64,000 nucleotides of DNA, from NCBI RefSeq assembly GCF_014191375.1, contig NZ_JACHWN010000002.1:682001-746000 (forward strand), in the 5' to 3' direction. The notes under the pieces were generated by a model. It was given only the letters and a program-made list of their open reading frames with translations. It was not told the origin of the DNA and searched no databases. The position numbers and the translations under genes were made by a program. Below, in pieces: positions 54,095-63,740 of this stretch. This stretch comes from Mesorhizobium sp. RMAD-H1. Lineage in GTDB: Bacteria; Pseudomonadota; Alphaproteobacteria; Rhizobiales; Rhizobiaceae. Numbering within the stretch: the first letter of the stretch is position 1; each line of letters starts with the position of its first letter.

Positions 54095-56410
54095 TCAGGA
54101 TTTGCCGGAAGCCTCGTCGAGATAATAGCTCGAATAGCGGTCCAGGAAATGCTCCGAGCTGCCATAGGCGCTGTATTTCGCAAGCCGCTTCATGTCGGCC
54201 TTGTTGAGGATCAGCCCCAGGATCTTCGGCGTGATCAGGTTCTCCGATTGCAGCATCGACTTGACGAGCGGCCGCGGGGTGACGCCCCATTCCGTCACCA
54301 TGACGAAGCCATCGGCCAGCGGCGCAAAGGCCTTTGAATCGACGACCGGACCAAGCGGAGGAAGGTCGACGATGATATATTCGAAAACGCCTCTGGCCTC
54401 GTCGAGAAACGCACTCATGCCCGCGCAGGAGATGAGTTCGCTGGTATGCGACAGGTGCCGGGGAACCACCGCTGGCAGAATGGCCAGCTTCGTCTTGCTG
54501 TCGATCTTGATCGCGCTCTGCCAGGGCACCTCGCCCACCACGACCTCGACCAGTCCTTTCTGGGGAGCGAGCGACAATGCCCGCGTCAGGCCGGGGTTGC
54601 GCAGATCGCCGTCGATCAGCAGCGTTTTTGCGCCATTGGCGGCAAGAAGCCCGGCAAAATTTGCCGCGACGGTGGACTTGCCCTCGTCCGGCAGGGCGGA
54701 AATGATACCGATCACCTTGCTTTCCCTGCCCTGCAGCACCACGTCGGCCGCGACCTTGGCGTTGCGCAAGGTCTCGGCGAAGGCGGAGGCCGGCGAGTCG
54801 ATGGCGACCCGCATCATGTTGGTGACGCGCGGCGCCGGCCCCTGCCCGTCCGAGGAACCGCGGGAGGCGATGTCACCCGAGCCGCTGATGGCCGGCAGAT
54901 AGCCGAGGAACTTGACGCCCAGCACGTTGCGCACCTCCTCGCCCACCCGGAAGAACCGCTCGCGGAACTCCCGCCAGGCGCCGATGCCCGCCCCGGCGAA
55001 AAGGCCGAGCAGCAGCGAGGCGGCAAGGATCATCTTCTTTTTCGGGCTCGACGGATCGGTGGGCTTCGACGCGACGGAAATGATGCGGGCTTTGGCGATC
55101 GGGAAGGACTGCTGCTGCACAGCCTCCTGATAGCGTTTCAGATAGGTCTGGTAGAGATCGCTGAGCGCCTGGGACTTCTGCTCCAGTTCCCTGAGATGGA
55201 CAAGCGACTGGTTTGCCGTGGAGGTTTCGCCGGTCACTTTCTGCAGGCTTTCCCGGAGCGATGTCTCGCGCGACTTTGCCACCTCATACTGGTTGCGCAG
55301 GCTAGCCGTCGCCTGCTTCAGCTCCTGGAAGATCTGCCGCCCGACCTCCTGCTGCTCGGTACGCAGGCTCACCGCCTGCGGATGGTCCTCGCCGTAGCGG
55401 CTGGTGATTTCCTGAAGGCGCTTGCTGATCGTCAGATAGCGGGTTCTGAGCGGGGAAATGACAGATGCATTCAGCTGATCGGAAAGAACGGCCGCATTGT
55501 TGACCGCCGCTTCGGGGCCGCCGTCGACGATCGATTTATACTGGTTGTATTGCGCGAGCGCCCGCGCCGTTTCCGCCTGCGTCAGGATGAACTGGCTGTT
55601 GAGGTCGGAGAGCTGTTGCTCCGAAACCAGGGTTCCCTTCGCCGCGGTCAGCCCATTCTCGGCCCGGTAGCGCTCAACTTCGAGCGCCGCCTTCTGCGAG
55701 CTCGCCTTCAACTCGGTAAGACGCCCCTGGAGCCATACGGTGGCGCGCTGTGTCGCGTCGAAATTCGCATCCAGCTGGTCGGAGAGATAGACATCCGCAT
55801 AAGCCCGCGCGATCCGCCCGGCGAGTTCGGGATCGTTCGATGTATAATTGAGGTCGATGACGAAGCTTCGTCCCTGCCGTTCGACATTGAGATTGCTCTG
55901 GAGGATGGAGGCCGCATACATGCGCGGCCCGCCGGAACCATTCCCACTGCCCGCTTTCTTTTCGCCGCCGGCGAACATGCCGATGACGCTCTCCGCCATC
56001 GACTTGACGCGCGAGAAGAGCGAGCGCGGCGGGTTCATGAAGATCTCGTTCTCGGTCAGATTCTCGCGATCCACCACCTTGGCGGCGAGCTCGGTCGATT
56101 TCAGGATCGCGATCTGGCTGAGAATGGTGGCGTCGGTCTGCGCATTGGCGGGCATGGGCGACGGCTCGTCCGCCAGCTTGCCGAGATTGTCGTCGAGCAG
56201 GATGCTCGTCCCGGCCGTATAATAGGGTGTCGAGAAGATGAGGCTGACGATACCCAGCATCAGCCCGATCGCCGCGACGATGGCGACCGTCTTCGCCTGC
56301 CGCCGCGCGATGGCGAGCAACTGTTCGAGATCGATGAAATTGTCGGCGTCCGCCTGCCCCTTCGCATTTACCGCGAGCCTGCCGTTAAACGGAAGATTGC
56401 CTTGATGCAT
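54095..56410 (-). CDS. exoP: ExoP: polysaccharide co-polymerase with tyrosine autokinase domain
   Basis: 771 residues. The N-terminal Wzz domain has two membrane helices (about 42-60, TVAIVAAIGLMLGIVSLIF, and about 457-475, MILAASLLLGLFAGAGIGAW) around a periplasmic coiled-coil part. The cytoplasmic BY-kinase has Walker A ALPDEGKST (K578), Walker A' LLIDGDLRNPG and Walker B YIIVDLPPLG. The end is tyrosine-rich (YSAYGSS, DRYSSYYLDE), the place of autophosphorylation. In S. meliloti ExoP sets succinoglycan chain length. It is the last gene of the exo block on this strand. Confidence 0.93.
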   Translation of the reverse strand: MHQGNLPFNGRLAVNAKGQADADNFIDLEQLLAIARRQAKTVAIVAAIGLMLGIVSLIFSTPYYTAGTSILLDDNLGKLADEPSPMPANAQTDATILSQIAILKSTELAAKVVDRENLTENEIFMNPPRSLFSRVKSMAESVIGMFAGGEKKAGSGNGSGGPRMYAASILQSNLNVERQGRSFVIDLNYTSNDPELAGRIARAYADVYLSDQLDANFDATQRATVWLQGRLTELKASSQKAALEVERYRAENGLTAAKGTLVSEQQLSDLNSQFILTQAETARALAQYNQYKSIVDGGPEAAVNNAAVLSDQLNASVISPLRTRYLTISKRLQEITSRYGEDHPQAVSLRTEQQEVGRQIFQELKQATASLRNQYEVAKSRETSLRESLQKVTGETSTANQSLVHLRELEQKSQALSDLYQTYLKRYQEAVQQQSFPIAKARIISVASKPTDPSSPKKKMILAASLLLGLFAGAGIGAWREFRERFFRVGEEVRNVLGVKFLGYLPAISGSGDIASRGSSDGQGPAPRVTNMMRVAIDSPASAFAETLRNAKVAADVVLQGRESKVIGIISALPDEGKSTVAANFAGLLAANGAKTLLIDGDLRNPGLTRALSLAPQKGLVEVVVGEVPWQSAIKIDSKTKLAILPAVVPRHLSHTSELISCAGMSAFLDEARGVFEYIIVDLPPLGPVVDSKAFAPLADGFVMVTEWGVTPRPLVKSMLQSENLITPKILGLILNKADMKRLAKYSAYGSSEHFLDRYSSYYLDEASGKS

Positions 56411-56497
56411 GATACCGCCAATTCTTCATACGCAGTTCAAATGGTGAAAGCGCGGCCGGCGCCAGACTGCGGACCGCGCTCTCCCGAACGTTTCAAT

Positions 56498-57394
56498 TCA
56501 AGCCGCTTCGGTCGTCGGCTCATGCGAAAGGATGATATCGCGCAACGGTTCGAAAACCTGATCGCGGATATCCGCCCGCGCCAGCGCGAAAGCCACATTG
56601 GCTTCGATGAAGCCCTCCTTCGACCCGCAATCGAAGGTCCGGCCCTCGAAGGGATAGGCGAAGAAATCCTGGGCGTCTGAAAGGCGTAGCATGGCATCGG
56701 TCAGCTGGATTTCGTTACCCGCGCCCCGTTCCTGCTTTTCCAGTATATCAAAGATTTCGGGCTGAAGGATATACCGCCCATTGATGTAGTAGTTCGACGG
56801 CGCGACGGCCGGCGCCGGCTTTTCCACCATGCCGGTGATCTCGAAGCCCTTGCCGATGTCCCGCCCCCTGGCGACGATGCCGTATTTGTTGGTATCGGAC
56901 GGATCGCACTGCTCCACCGCGATGAGATTGCCGCCCGTGCGACGGTAGAGGTCGATCATGCCGGCCATGCAGCCGCGCGCGCCGAAGGTGACCATATCGG
57001 GCAGGAGCAGCGCGAAGGGCTCATCGCCGATGATGTCGCGCGCGCACCAGACCGCATGTCCGAGCCCGAGCGGTGATTGCTGCCTGGTGAAGCTCATGCT
57101 CCCGGCGCGCGGCAGAAGCCGCTGCAGCGAGGCGAGCTGTTCCATCTTGCCAGATTGGGTGAGTGTCGAAACCAGTTCCGGCTGGATGTCGAAATAATCC
57201 TCGATCGCCGCCTTGTTGCGGCCGGTGACGAAGACAATGTGCTCGATCCCCGCCTCGAAGGCTTCGTCCACGGCATATTGCACCACCGGGCGGTCCACGA
57301 TCGTCAGCATTTCCTTTGGCAGGGATTTGGTCGCGGGCAGAAACCGCGTTCCAAGACCGGCAACGGGAATGATGGCTTTCTTGACGTTCTTCAT
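56498..57394 (-). CDS. exoN: UTP--glucose-1-phosphate uridylyltransferase (GalU/ExoN)
   Basis: 298 residues from an ATG with AAGGA eight bases upstream (frame open 27 codons more). The nucleotide-binding start is [32 protein letters not shown]. Further GalU segments are [35 protein letters not shown] and [19 protein letters not shown]. It makes UDP-glucose for the seven glucose units of the succinoglycan repeat. The position directly upstream of exoP matches exoN of S. meliloti. It is close enough to galU that it may also serve general UDP-glucose supply. Confidence 0.9.
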   Translation of the reverse strand: MKNVKKAIIPVAGLGTRFLPATKSLPKEMLTIVDRPVVQYAVDEAFEAGIEHIVFVTGRNKAAIEDYFDIQPELVSTLTQSGKMEQLASLQRLLPRAGSMSFTRQQSPLGLGHAVWCARDIIGDEPFALLLPDMVTFGARGCMAGMIDLYRRTGGNLIAVEQCDPSDTNKYGIVARGRDIGKGFEITGMVEKPAPAVAPSNYYINGRYILQPEIFDILEKQERGAGNEIQLTDAMLRLSDAQDFFAYPFEGRTFDCGSKEGFIEANVAFALARADIRDQVFEPLRDIILSHEPTTEAA

Positions 57395-57471
57395 CGAAAT
57401 GTCCTTTTCGTTCGAGAGCGGAAGAAAATGCGTATGCTGTTCAGCCCCACCACCTTCATTAATCCCCAATC

Positions 57472-58422
57472 TCACCCCTGCCGCTGCGGCGCGGCCGATG
57501 GCATGAGTCGCTTCAGGCGCACCGCGATCGGCATCGACAGATGCCGCAGCGCCAGCGGATCCTGCAGCGCCACCCTGACGATCTCCTTGAATGAGCGCTG
57601 CTTGATGTGCCCCACCAGCGCCACGAAGGATCGTGCCTCCTCGAGACTTCGCGTCCGCCGTGCCTGAGCGGCTTTCGCCCTGTCGTCGAGTCTGAATGTG
57701 CGAAGAAACGTCCTGTCCGCTTCCAGCATCGAGTCGATGTGGTGCAATTCGAGAACGCGGGAGATCGAACCGGACCGGATATGATAGGCATATCCGGCGC
57801 CCGGCTCGACGACGAGCTTGCCGCCCTTCGCCAGAACGGATGCGAGAAAGATGTAATCCTCGCCGATGCGCAGGTCTTCGTCATAGCGAAGACCGTGCTT
57901 TTCGATGAAATCACGCATGAAGATCGGCTTCATATAGCCGAAATTGAAGGTCGATTTGAAAACCAGGTTCGATCCGATGAAATCCGCAAGCGTGATCTCG
58001 ACGATCTTTTCCAGCCGGCCGGGCGGGAACATCGGCTCCCCCCTCGCCTCGCCTTCGCGGACCACCTCGATATTGTCCACCACCGCCTGCGCCCCGGCCT
58101 TTTCGCCCCGCGCGATCATCCGTGCCATCCGGTCGGGGAACACCGCGTCATCGGCATCGAGCACGGCGATCCAGCGGCCTTTGGCAAGACCGAGCGCCGC
58201 ATTGCGCGCCGCGCCCGGGCCGCCGTTCTTCGCCAGCGTCACCACATGAACCCGGTCCGCCGGGTATGATCGGGCGATGGCCGCGGTGCGGTCGGTCGAC
58301 CGGTCGTCCGCGACGATCACCTCGACGCTGACGCCCTGCTGCGCCAGCGCGCTTTCGACGGCACGGCCGATCGTGTCTTCCGCATTGTAAGCGGCGATGA
58401 TGAAGCTGACGTCAGGTTGCAC
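57472..58422 (-). CDS. exoO: Family 2 glycosyltransferase ExoO
   Basis: 316 residues from a GTG with GGAGG eight bases upstream. The GT-A fold has [38 protein letters not shown] and the DxD-like [14 protein letters not shown]. Its place between exoN and exoM equals that of ExoO in S. meliloti, which adds a glucose to the lipid-linked repeat unit. It has no clear membrane helix. Its start overlaps the end of exoM by 11 bases. Confidence 0.88.
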   Translation of the reverse strand: MQPDVSFIIAAYNAEDTIGRAVESALAQQGVSVEVIVADDRSTDRTAAIARSYPADRVHVVTLAKNGGPGAARNAALGLAKGRWIAVLDADDAVFPDRMARMIARGEKAGAQAVVDNIEVVREGEARGEPMFPPGRLEKIVEITLADFIGSNLVFKSTFNFGYMKPIFMRDFIEKHGLRYDEDLRIGEDYIFLASVLAKGGKLVVEPGAGYAYHIRSGSISRVLELHHIDSMLEADRTFLRTFRLDDRAKAAQARRTRSLEEARSFVALVGHIKQRSFKEIVRVALQDPLALRHLSMPIAVRLKRLMPSAAPQRQG

Positions 58423-59392
58423 GGGATTTGCCTCCGCTGGCCGGCGTCATGGCCGTTCCGCCATATTGCTCGATTTCCCGGATGCCCATCAGGCCGCTGA
58501 CCACGCCCACATGCATGATGCCGCGCAGGATCGAGCGGTTGCGGTGCGTGGCCGAGAACACGGTCAGGAGCGCGGCGGTGAAACTGTAGGCAGCCTTTGC
58601 CGTCGCAAGGGCGATCTGCTTGGCTAGACCGGCTCCGGCTGCCTTGCGGGCAGTGAGCCGCCCATGCGTCTGGCCGACACGGAAGCGTCGCCTGGAGAGC
58701 CATGAGAACCGTGCCCGTTCAGCAGGAACGGGCTCGTGCACCCATGCCTCCGGCGCATAGGCGATCCTGCCGCCCGCCTCGTGCAGCTCGGAGAAATATT
58801 GCGTGTCCTCGCCGCCGCTCCGGCCGAGCGCCAGGCTGAAACGCCGGCCGGCGACAAGGGAGGACGCCCGCCGCAGAAGGACGTTGCAGGTATAGCCGGT
58901 GCGGATTTCCCCCTTCACCCAGACGGGATAGGTCGAATGGAAATCGCCCTTGCGCATCCAGCGCGGCGCATCCGCGCCGTAGGATGCCTGCACAGGCCCC
59001 AGGACCGCATCGGCCCCCGTGTCTTCGGCCGTCGCCAGAAGATGGGCGAGCCAGTCCTCCGATGCCGTTTCGTCATCATCTATGAAGGCGATGAAATCGC
59101 CGTCGCTGGCATCGAGGCAGGCATTGCGGGCAATCGAAATGTTGGAGGCCGGGCAGTGGACATAGCTGAGTTCGAACGGCAGCGTGGACGCTATCCTGGC
59201 GACCAGTTTCTCCGCGCTCGGCTCGACATCATTGTCGGCGACGATGACCCGGACGCGGCAATCCTCCGGCATTTCCAGCCGGCCAAGCGAGTGCAGCGTC
59301 GTCTCCAGCTCCGGACGGCGATAGGTGCAGACGCCAATATCGATCCGCAATTCCTGCCGCCTGTCGTCCATCACTCCGGTAAGGCCGTTCAT
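58412..59392 (-). CDS. exoM: Family 2 glycosyltransferase ExoM
   Basis: 326 residues; the ATG overlaps the exoA stop (ATGA). It carries IDIGVCTYRRPELETTLHSL at the start, VIVADNDVEPSAEK and FIAFIDDDETASEDWLAHLL with the metal-binding DDD. In S. meliloti ExoM adds the fourth sugar, a glucose, during succinoglycan assembly. The C-terminal third holds a hydrophobic segment (AAYSFTAALLTVFSA) that could touch the membrane. Confidence 0.9.
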   Translation of the reverse strand: MNGLTGVMDDRRQELRIDIGVCTYRRPELETTLHSLGRLEMPEDCRVRVIVADNDVEPSAEKLVARIASTLPFELSYVHCPASNISIARNACLDASDGDFIAFIDDDETASEDWLAHLLATAEDTGADAVLGPVQASYGADAPRWMRKGDFHSTYPVWVKGEIRTGYTCNVLLRRASSLVAGRRFSLALGRSGGEDTQYFSELHEAGGRIAYAPEAWVHEPVPAERARFSWLSRRRFRVGQTHGRLTARKAAGAGLAKQIALATAKAAYSFTAALLTVFSATHRNRSILRGIMHVGVVSGLMGIREIEQYGGTAMTPASGGKSRAT

Positions 59393-60420
59393 GAGGACGG
59401 ATCCGTGCGCTTGCGGAAACGGAGCAGCTGCAGCCAGAAGCCCGTGGACCAGGCCAGATGCATGATCATCGCCGAAACCGCAGCAAGCGGACCGTAAGGG
59501 TTGCGCTCACCGACCGCCATCCAGATGCCGTAGCTCAGGCAGATCGTCACCCACAGCACGGCCGGCACGGCCGCCCACCAGTTGAGGACGGCGAGGAAGG
59601 TCCCCGCCACCACCGGCAGCACCATCAGCGGCAAGGTCTGCCGCACTTTGGGAACGACGCGGTGCTTGAGGAGGTTCTTCGCCCTGCCCCTTCCATAACC
59701 GAGATATTGCCGGAACAGCGAGACGGCGGATGCGCGGGGATAATAGACCATCACCGTCTTGTCGGTCATCCAGATGCGGAAGCCCGCCTTCACCAACCGG
59801 TAATCGAGCTCGGCATCCTCATTATGCGTGAAGGCCTCGTCATAGCCCCCGACCTGCCGGAACGCCGCGATGCGCATCAGCGCATGATGGCCATGGTCGG
59901 TCCAGTGCCCCTTCGCTCCGTGGCGATGCTTGGCCCCGCCATTGCCGAGCTTGGAGTTCTGCGCGGTGGCCGTGGCCTTCTGGAAAAGGCTGAAACCTTC
60001 CGTCGCCATGGCGACCACGACGGAATCCGCTCCCTTTTCCTCCGCCTCGCGGAGAAGCGATTCACAATAGCCGTCGGGGTATTTTCCATGCGCGTCGATG
60101 CGGATGAAATAATCATAACCATCGCCATGGGTCGCGACCGCCAGATTGATCGCCGCGCTCTGGATGCGCTTTTCATTGTTGAGGAGAACGATGCGGGGAT
60201 TGCGTCGCATCGCCTCTTCGACGATCCGCAGCGTCCCGTCGGTGCTGCCGCCATCCGCCACGACGATCTTCATGTCGTGCCGTTCGGCATCGAGGCTGAA
60301 TTTATCCAGCAGCGCGCCGATGTGCCCGGCCTCGTTCAGGCACGGGATGATGATGAGGCATCGGGCGGCAAGACCCTGCTCTCTTGCACCTGGCACGGTG
60401 GCTCCATCTTCTGTTTTCAT
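59389..60420 (-). CDS. exoA: Family 2 glycosyltransferase ExoA
   Basis: 343 residues, GAGGGG ahead of the ATG. The catalytic part has CLIIIPCLNEAGHIGALLDKF, IVVADGGSTDGTLRIVEEA, YFIRIDAHGKYPDGYCESLL and EAFTHNEDAELDYRLVKAGFRIW. Near the C-terminus are hydrophobic helices (LPLMVLPVVAGTFLAVLNWWAAVPAVLWVTICLSYGIW and others), so it is membrane-anchored. ExoA of S. meliloti adds the third sugar, a beta-1,3-linked glucose. Order and orientation agree with that cluster. Confidence 0.91.
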   Translation of the reverse strand: MKTEDGATVPGAREQGLAARCLIIIPCLNEAGHIGALLDKFSLDAERHDMKIVVADGGSTDGTLRIVEEAMRRNPRIVLLNNEKRIQSAAINLAVATHGDGYDYFIRIDAHGKYPDGYCESLLREAEEKGADSVVVAMATEGFSLFQKATATAQNSKLGNGGAKHRHGAKGHWTDHGHHALMRIAAFRQVGGYDEAFTHNEDAELDYRLVKAGFRIWMTDKTVMVYYPRASAVSLFRQYLGYGRGRAKNLLKHRVVPKVRQTLPLMVLPVVAGTFLAVLNWWAAVPAVLWVTICLSYGIWMAVGERNPYGPLAAVSAMIMHLAWSTGFWLQLLRFRKRTDPSS

Positions 60421-60438
60421 TTCGGTCCCCTCGGCAGA

Positions 60439-61614
60439 TCAGGCCGCAACCCGCACGACAGAATGCCCGCGCACGGGAACGAGCGCGCGCAGGCGGCCTA
60501 CCAACGCGCGACAATCATCTTCGTTGCATATCCATTTGCTGCGGTCCTGCGCCGCTACCCTGGCCCGCGCACTTTCGTATTGCTCGCCATCGAGTCGATC
60601 GAACAGGGCGACGAGCGCATCCGCATCGGGCCGGGCAAGCAGAAAGCCGATATCCAGCGCCTTCAGGAACCGAGCGGTCTCGGTCCCCTGCATGGCGATC
60701 GGCACGCATTGATGGCGGCAACCCTCGTAAAGCCTGTTCGGCAGGAGCCAGTTCGAATTCTGGCCCTCCTCGAAAAAGTCGATGGCCCAGGAGAAATGCA
60801 CCTCGCCATAGATCCGCGGCAGGTCCTCCGGGTTGCGATAGGCCCCGTGGAACTGCATGAAGGGTTCGGCCGCGACAAAACCGTCGAAATCCTCAAATTC
60901 CGTATAGGCCGGCCGGCCGCGCAGGATAACCTCCACCCTGCCTTCCATCCGGCGCGAGAATTCCGACAGCAGTTCAAGGGAACGGCGGCAGCGCAGGGCG
61001 CCGAACCAGCCGATTTTCCAGAGTTCGCCGGCTGCAGGCACCGGCGCCGGCCTGATCATGCGGCCGGGCTCCTGCCCGAGTTCCAGCACCTTGTTCTCAA
61101 TGAGTTCAACCGGCATGCCCGCTTGACCGAACGGCTCGAAATACTGCCTGATAAAAGCCGGGGACGACGTGATGAGCAGCGCTGCATTGCGGCCGAGCGC
61201 CCGTTCGGCCGAGCGGATAGCCTTGCCCGCCAGATCCTGCCTGAGAAGCAGGCGGTGGACGTCGAGACATTCATAGACGATCGGCACGTCGGCGGAAAAG
61301 ATCGCCCGCGCCCGGTTGGCGAGCGCCAGCATTTCCAGATTGCGGCCGATAATGACATCGGGCCGTGCCACATGCCTCAGGGCGGCCTTCAGCGTCCACG
61401 CCGCCTGCGCCACCGCCGCCAGCCGCTGGGCGAACCGGCCGTCGCCGGTTCTGCCGAGATCGATCGGCACAACGCCGGCCACCTCCGCGACAGGTTCAAG
61501 GCTGCGCCTGAAACCGGCGAGGCTCACGACCGCACCGCCCGCTTGCAGCATGACCACACGGCGCCGGACCGCGGGGTCGGAAAGATCATGCACCAGGTAC
61601 AGGACTTGCAGCAT
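60439..61614 (-). CDS. exoL: Glycosyltransferase ExoL
   Basis: 391 residues from the ATG of MLQVLYLVHDLSDPAV, preceded by GGAA; an in-frame start 18 codons upstream is less likely. It is a GT-B-type transferase with KIGWFGALRCRRSLELLSEF and a donor-side segment NWLLPNRLYEGCRHQCVPIAMQGTETARFL. In S. meliloti ExoL adds the second sugar, a glucose, to the lipid-linked galactose. It stands between exoA and exoK as there. A TGCACTGCA motif lies 50 bases upstream of its start. Confidence 0.88.
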   Translation of the reverse strand: MLQVLYLVHDLSDPAVRRRVVMLQAGGAVVSLAGFRRSLEPVAEVAGVVPIDLGRTGDGRFAQRLAAVAQAAWTLKAALRHVARPDVIIGRNLEMLALANRARAIFSADVPIVYECLDVHRLLLRQDLAGKAIRSAERALGRNAALLITSSPAFIRQYFEPFGQAGMPVELIENKVLELGQEPGRMIRPAPVPAAGELWKIGWFGALRCRRSLELLSEFSRRMEGRVEVILRGRPAYTEFEDFDGFVAAEPFMQFHGAYRNPEDLPRIYGEVHFSWAIDFFEEGQNSNWLLPNRLYEGCRHQCVPIAMQGTETARFLKALDIGFLLARPDADALVALFDRLDGEQYESARARVAAQDRSKWICNEDDCRALVGRLRALVPVRGHSVVRVAA

Positions 61615-61663
61615 GAGATCATTCCGCAGTTGATCTGAACCGACAGGGTAATACAGCTTCTGC

Positions 61664-61763
61664 TGCACTGCAACATTGCTGCATCTTCACAAATATCGGC
61701 CGGCTTTTGTGGAATTTTATCATGTATCCTGCATCACCTGTCAGATTTCTATGCTGCACTGCA
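61664..61763. repeat. Two TGCACTGCA motifs upstream of exoL
   Basis: TGCACTGCA occurs at 61664-61672 and 61755-61763, in the 152-bp gap between the exoL start and the exoK stop. A third exact copy lies upstream of exoK at 62864-62872. Nine-base sequences repeated three times within 1.2 kb of intergenic exo DNA suggest a protein binding site. Which regulator would use it is unknown. Confidence 0.45.
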
Positions 61764-61766
61764 GAA

Positions 61767-62570
61767 TCAATCCAGCGAGCAGGCGACGGATTCCGGGAAC
61801 TGGCAGGGATCGCCGAGCGCCGTGAAGGCGACGCGGGTGAACTGCGCGGCGACGGGCGACGCGGGACTGCTGAAGGTCCCGAGCCATGATTTCATGTTGT
61901 CGCTCGCCCAGAGGCTGAGATAGATCTTCTGCGCTTGGGTGGGCAGAGCCGCGGGATCGGTCACCGTATGGACCAGCTTGCCGTTGATGTAATAGCGCAG
62001 CCGGTCCTTCTCCCAGACGAAGGCATAATCGTTGAAGTCCTTGTCGGCGCCCCCCGGCACATCGACCAGCTTTTCATTGCCGCCCTTGCCGTTGACATAG
62101 GTATTGAGCTGGACCTTCGAGGGGTCCTTGCCGAGAAACTCGAAATCGATCTCGTCCCAGGGCTGCTTCTGCGCCGGCCCGATATAGGTGAAGAAGCCGG
62201 TATTGAACCCGGAGCCGGCCGCCGCCTTGATGCGCGCCTCGTATGTGCCATAGCTGAAGCGCGCCTTGGTCTGGATTTCGCCGCACACATGCTCGCGATC
62301 CTTGGCCTGCCTGCGCTGATAGCCGAGGTTCAGTGCCCCGTCGGCCACCTTCACCTGATCCGCCGCCCAGGTGCAGTTCTGATGGTCGCCATTGGTCCAG
62401 CCGTCGGAGACGTACCAGCGGCTCTTCTCGAGGCTCGAGAAATCTTCGACGAAGGATTTTCCGGTCTCCTGCGCCGATGAAGGCGCAACCGACACCATGC
62501 CCGGAACAGCAGCAGCCAGGATGGCCAGAAGCGGACGAAGCGGCCGCGAAATCGGTCTTGAGATCGTCAT
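61767..62570 (-). CDS. exoK: Endo-beta-1,3-1,4-glycanase ExoK
   Basis: 267 residues from an ATG with AAGGA seven bases upstream. The signal peptide is RPLRPLLAILAAAVPGMVSVAPSSA. Family 16 glycoside hydrolase: the catalytic E140-I-D142-F-E144 lies in WDEIDFEFLG, with TKARFSYGTYEARIKAA before and LRYYINGKLVHTV after. Secreted ExoK cuts newly made succinoglycan into shorter chains. Its position after exoL matches S. meliloti, but exoH does not precede it here. Confidence 0.92.
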   Translation of the reverse strand: MTISRPISRPLRPLLAILAAAVPGMVSVAPSSAQETGKSFVEDFSSLEKSRWYVSDGWTNGDHQNCTWAADQVKVADGALNLGYQRRQAKDREHVCGEIQTKARFSYGTYEARIKAAAGSGFNTGFFTYIGPAQKQPWDEIDFEFLGKDPSKVQLNTYVNGKGGNEKLVDVPGGADKDFNDYAFVWEKDRLRYYINGKLVHTVTDPAALPTQAQKIYLSLWASDNMKSWLGTFSSPASPVAAQFTRVAFTALGDPCQFPESVACSLD

Positions 62571-63057
62571 AAGCGGTTCCTTTTTCGACAATGGATGGAA
62601 AATGCGTCAGCCCCGGCTTGCGACGGGCAAGCCACGGGCGCGCGAAAACGCGGTGCCCGCGATTTCGTTCGACAGGATAAGGATCAAATCAGGCAGTCGG
62701 GAAAAACATACCGGCGCCATGCCGCATACCGGCGCTGTGCCTGGCAGGCTGATCCGGGCGGATATATTCGCGTCCATCGTCATGGCGACCACACCTCTGT
62801 TTTGGCTGAGCCCCCCAAAACAGCGCGTCAGACGAATTCAGGAATAGGATTGACGTCCTTTATTGCACTGCATCATTTTCATAGCTGTTGGCCCCCAGTG
62901 TCAACCGGCAAAAAGTTGCTATGCCCGCCCCACATATTTCCCTTGAAAATCAACCGGTAACAGCCATAGCGCAATCAAGGGAATGTTGCCCGGTGTGGGA
63001 CTGAGCCCAATTCGCGCCATATTCGAAGACGCGCGAAGCCATTCCTGCCGGTTCACG
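62571..63057. other. 487-bp intergenic region upstream of exoK
   Basis: No gene is visible. It holds the exoK promoter candidate and third TGCACTGCA motif (62864-62904). It also has an 8-bp hairpin TGTTTTGG/CCAAAACA (62798-62805 and 62815-62822), and distant 7-bp inverted arms CCCTTGA/TCAAGGG (62940-62946 and 62975-62981). Part of the region reads as open frame on both strands, but without start sites or recognisable protein features. The exoH, exoI, exoT and exoW genes known from S. meliloti are not here. Confidence 0.6.
62864..62904 (-). promoter_or_regulatory. Candidate promoter of exoK with TGCACTGCA motif
   Basis: On the minus strand TTGACA (62904-62899) is followed after 15 bases by TATGAA or after 17 by TGAAAA. 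TGCAGTGCA (62872-62864) lies just downstream of the -10 region, where a repressor would block the start of transcription. The exoK ATG is about 300 bases further, so the leader would be long. Confidence 0.45.
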
Positions 63058-63435
63058 TCAGGCAGAGGATTCGGATGCCGTCTCGGTTTGCCCGAGGCCG
63101 TTCTGGTCGGCGAAACCCGCCACCGTCTCGTCGAGCCCCTTGAGAAAGGTGATCTGCCTTTCCAGGAAGGCGATGCGTTGCGTAAAACTCTTCAGCGCCT
63201 GCGTGAATTCCTCGACTTTCGCCGAGATTCTTTCGTTTTCGCCTTCATTTTCGATTGTTTCCAGCGAAAACGCCGCATTCATCGAGACTTCGTCATAGCG
63301 GCGCTGGAAGCCTTCCCGCTCCCGCTCGATCTCGGCACGAATATCGTCGAGCGCCTGCCTCAGGCTGGCGAAACGGGAAACGTCCGTCCGACGGTCTCTG
63401 TTGGGGTTCCTCGTGCGGAAGCGAAACAACGCCAT
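63058..63435 (-). CDS. Small coiled-coil protein of unknown function in the exo cluster
   Basis: 125 residues from the ATG of MALFRFRTRNPNRDRR, with GAGAGGG upstream; a GTG 13 codons earlier is possible. The N-terminus is basic. Residues about 20-100 have long heptad-like stretches (LRQALDDIRAEIEREREGFQRRYDEV, ENERISAKVEEFTQALKSFTQRIAFLERQITFLKGL), indicating a coiled coil. There is no signal peptide or membrane helix. I do not recognise the family. It sits between exoK and exoV, where S. meliloti has exoH-exoI-exoT-exoW, and is divergent from exoV. Confidence 0.7.
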   Translation of the reverse strand: MALFRFRTRNPNRDRRTDVSRFASLRQALDDIRAEIEREREGFQRRYDEVSMNAAFSLETIENEGENERISAKVEEFTQALKSFTQRIAFLERQITFLKGLDETVAGFADQNGLGQTETASESSA

Positions 63436-63640
63436 TCCCTCGACCCTCTCGCTGAGTTGAAAAACCGTGGACACCGGGCAGCGATCGCCCGGCCTTCCGG
63501 CAGATCATGCGGACAATCCTTCGCGGCAAGCTTGTTTGCCCGAGCCCTTCCTGTCAAGCCGGAGAGCCGCCCCTCCTGTGTCCGTGGATTTTGCGCCGGC
63601 GATGGCACTTCGGAAGGTGCGGTGCACAATTTTTTGGAAA

Positions 63641-63669
63641 TCCGCCATCTTTGCCTGTATTGTGGCGGA
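63641..63669. promoter_or_regulatory. Inverted repeat upstream of exoV
   Basis: TCCGCCA (63641-63647) and TGGCGGA (63663-63669) are perfect 7-bp inverted arms with a 15-base centre (TCTTTGCCTGTATTG), 72 bases before the exoV ATG. It may be an operator or an RNA hairpin in the leader. No matching regulator is in the window. Confidence 0.35.
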
Positions 63670-63740
63670 AGCTTCAGCCAAATCCCGTCCGGTCGATGCC
63701 GATCCGGTCCCTTCCCGATAAATCACGGCAGAGAGGATGC

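Noticed and set aside
54446-56680. 744-codon open frame on the plus strand opposite exoP
   Set aside because: High-GC genes often leave long antisense frames. The composition is His/Arg/Asp-rich without any domain, and exoP on the other strand has full motifs.
59458-61638. 726-codon open frame opposite exoA/exoL
   Set aside because: It covers two glycosyltransferase genes that carry clear motifs, and its own product has no recognisable feature.
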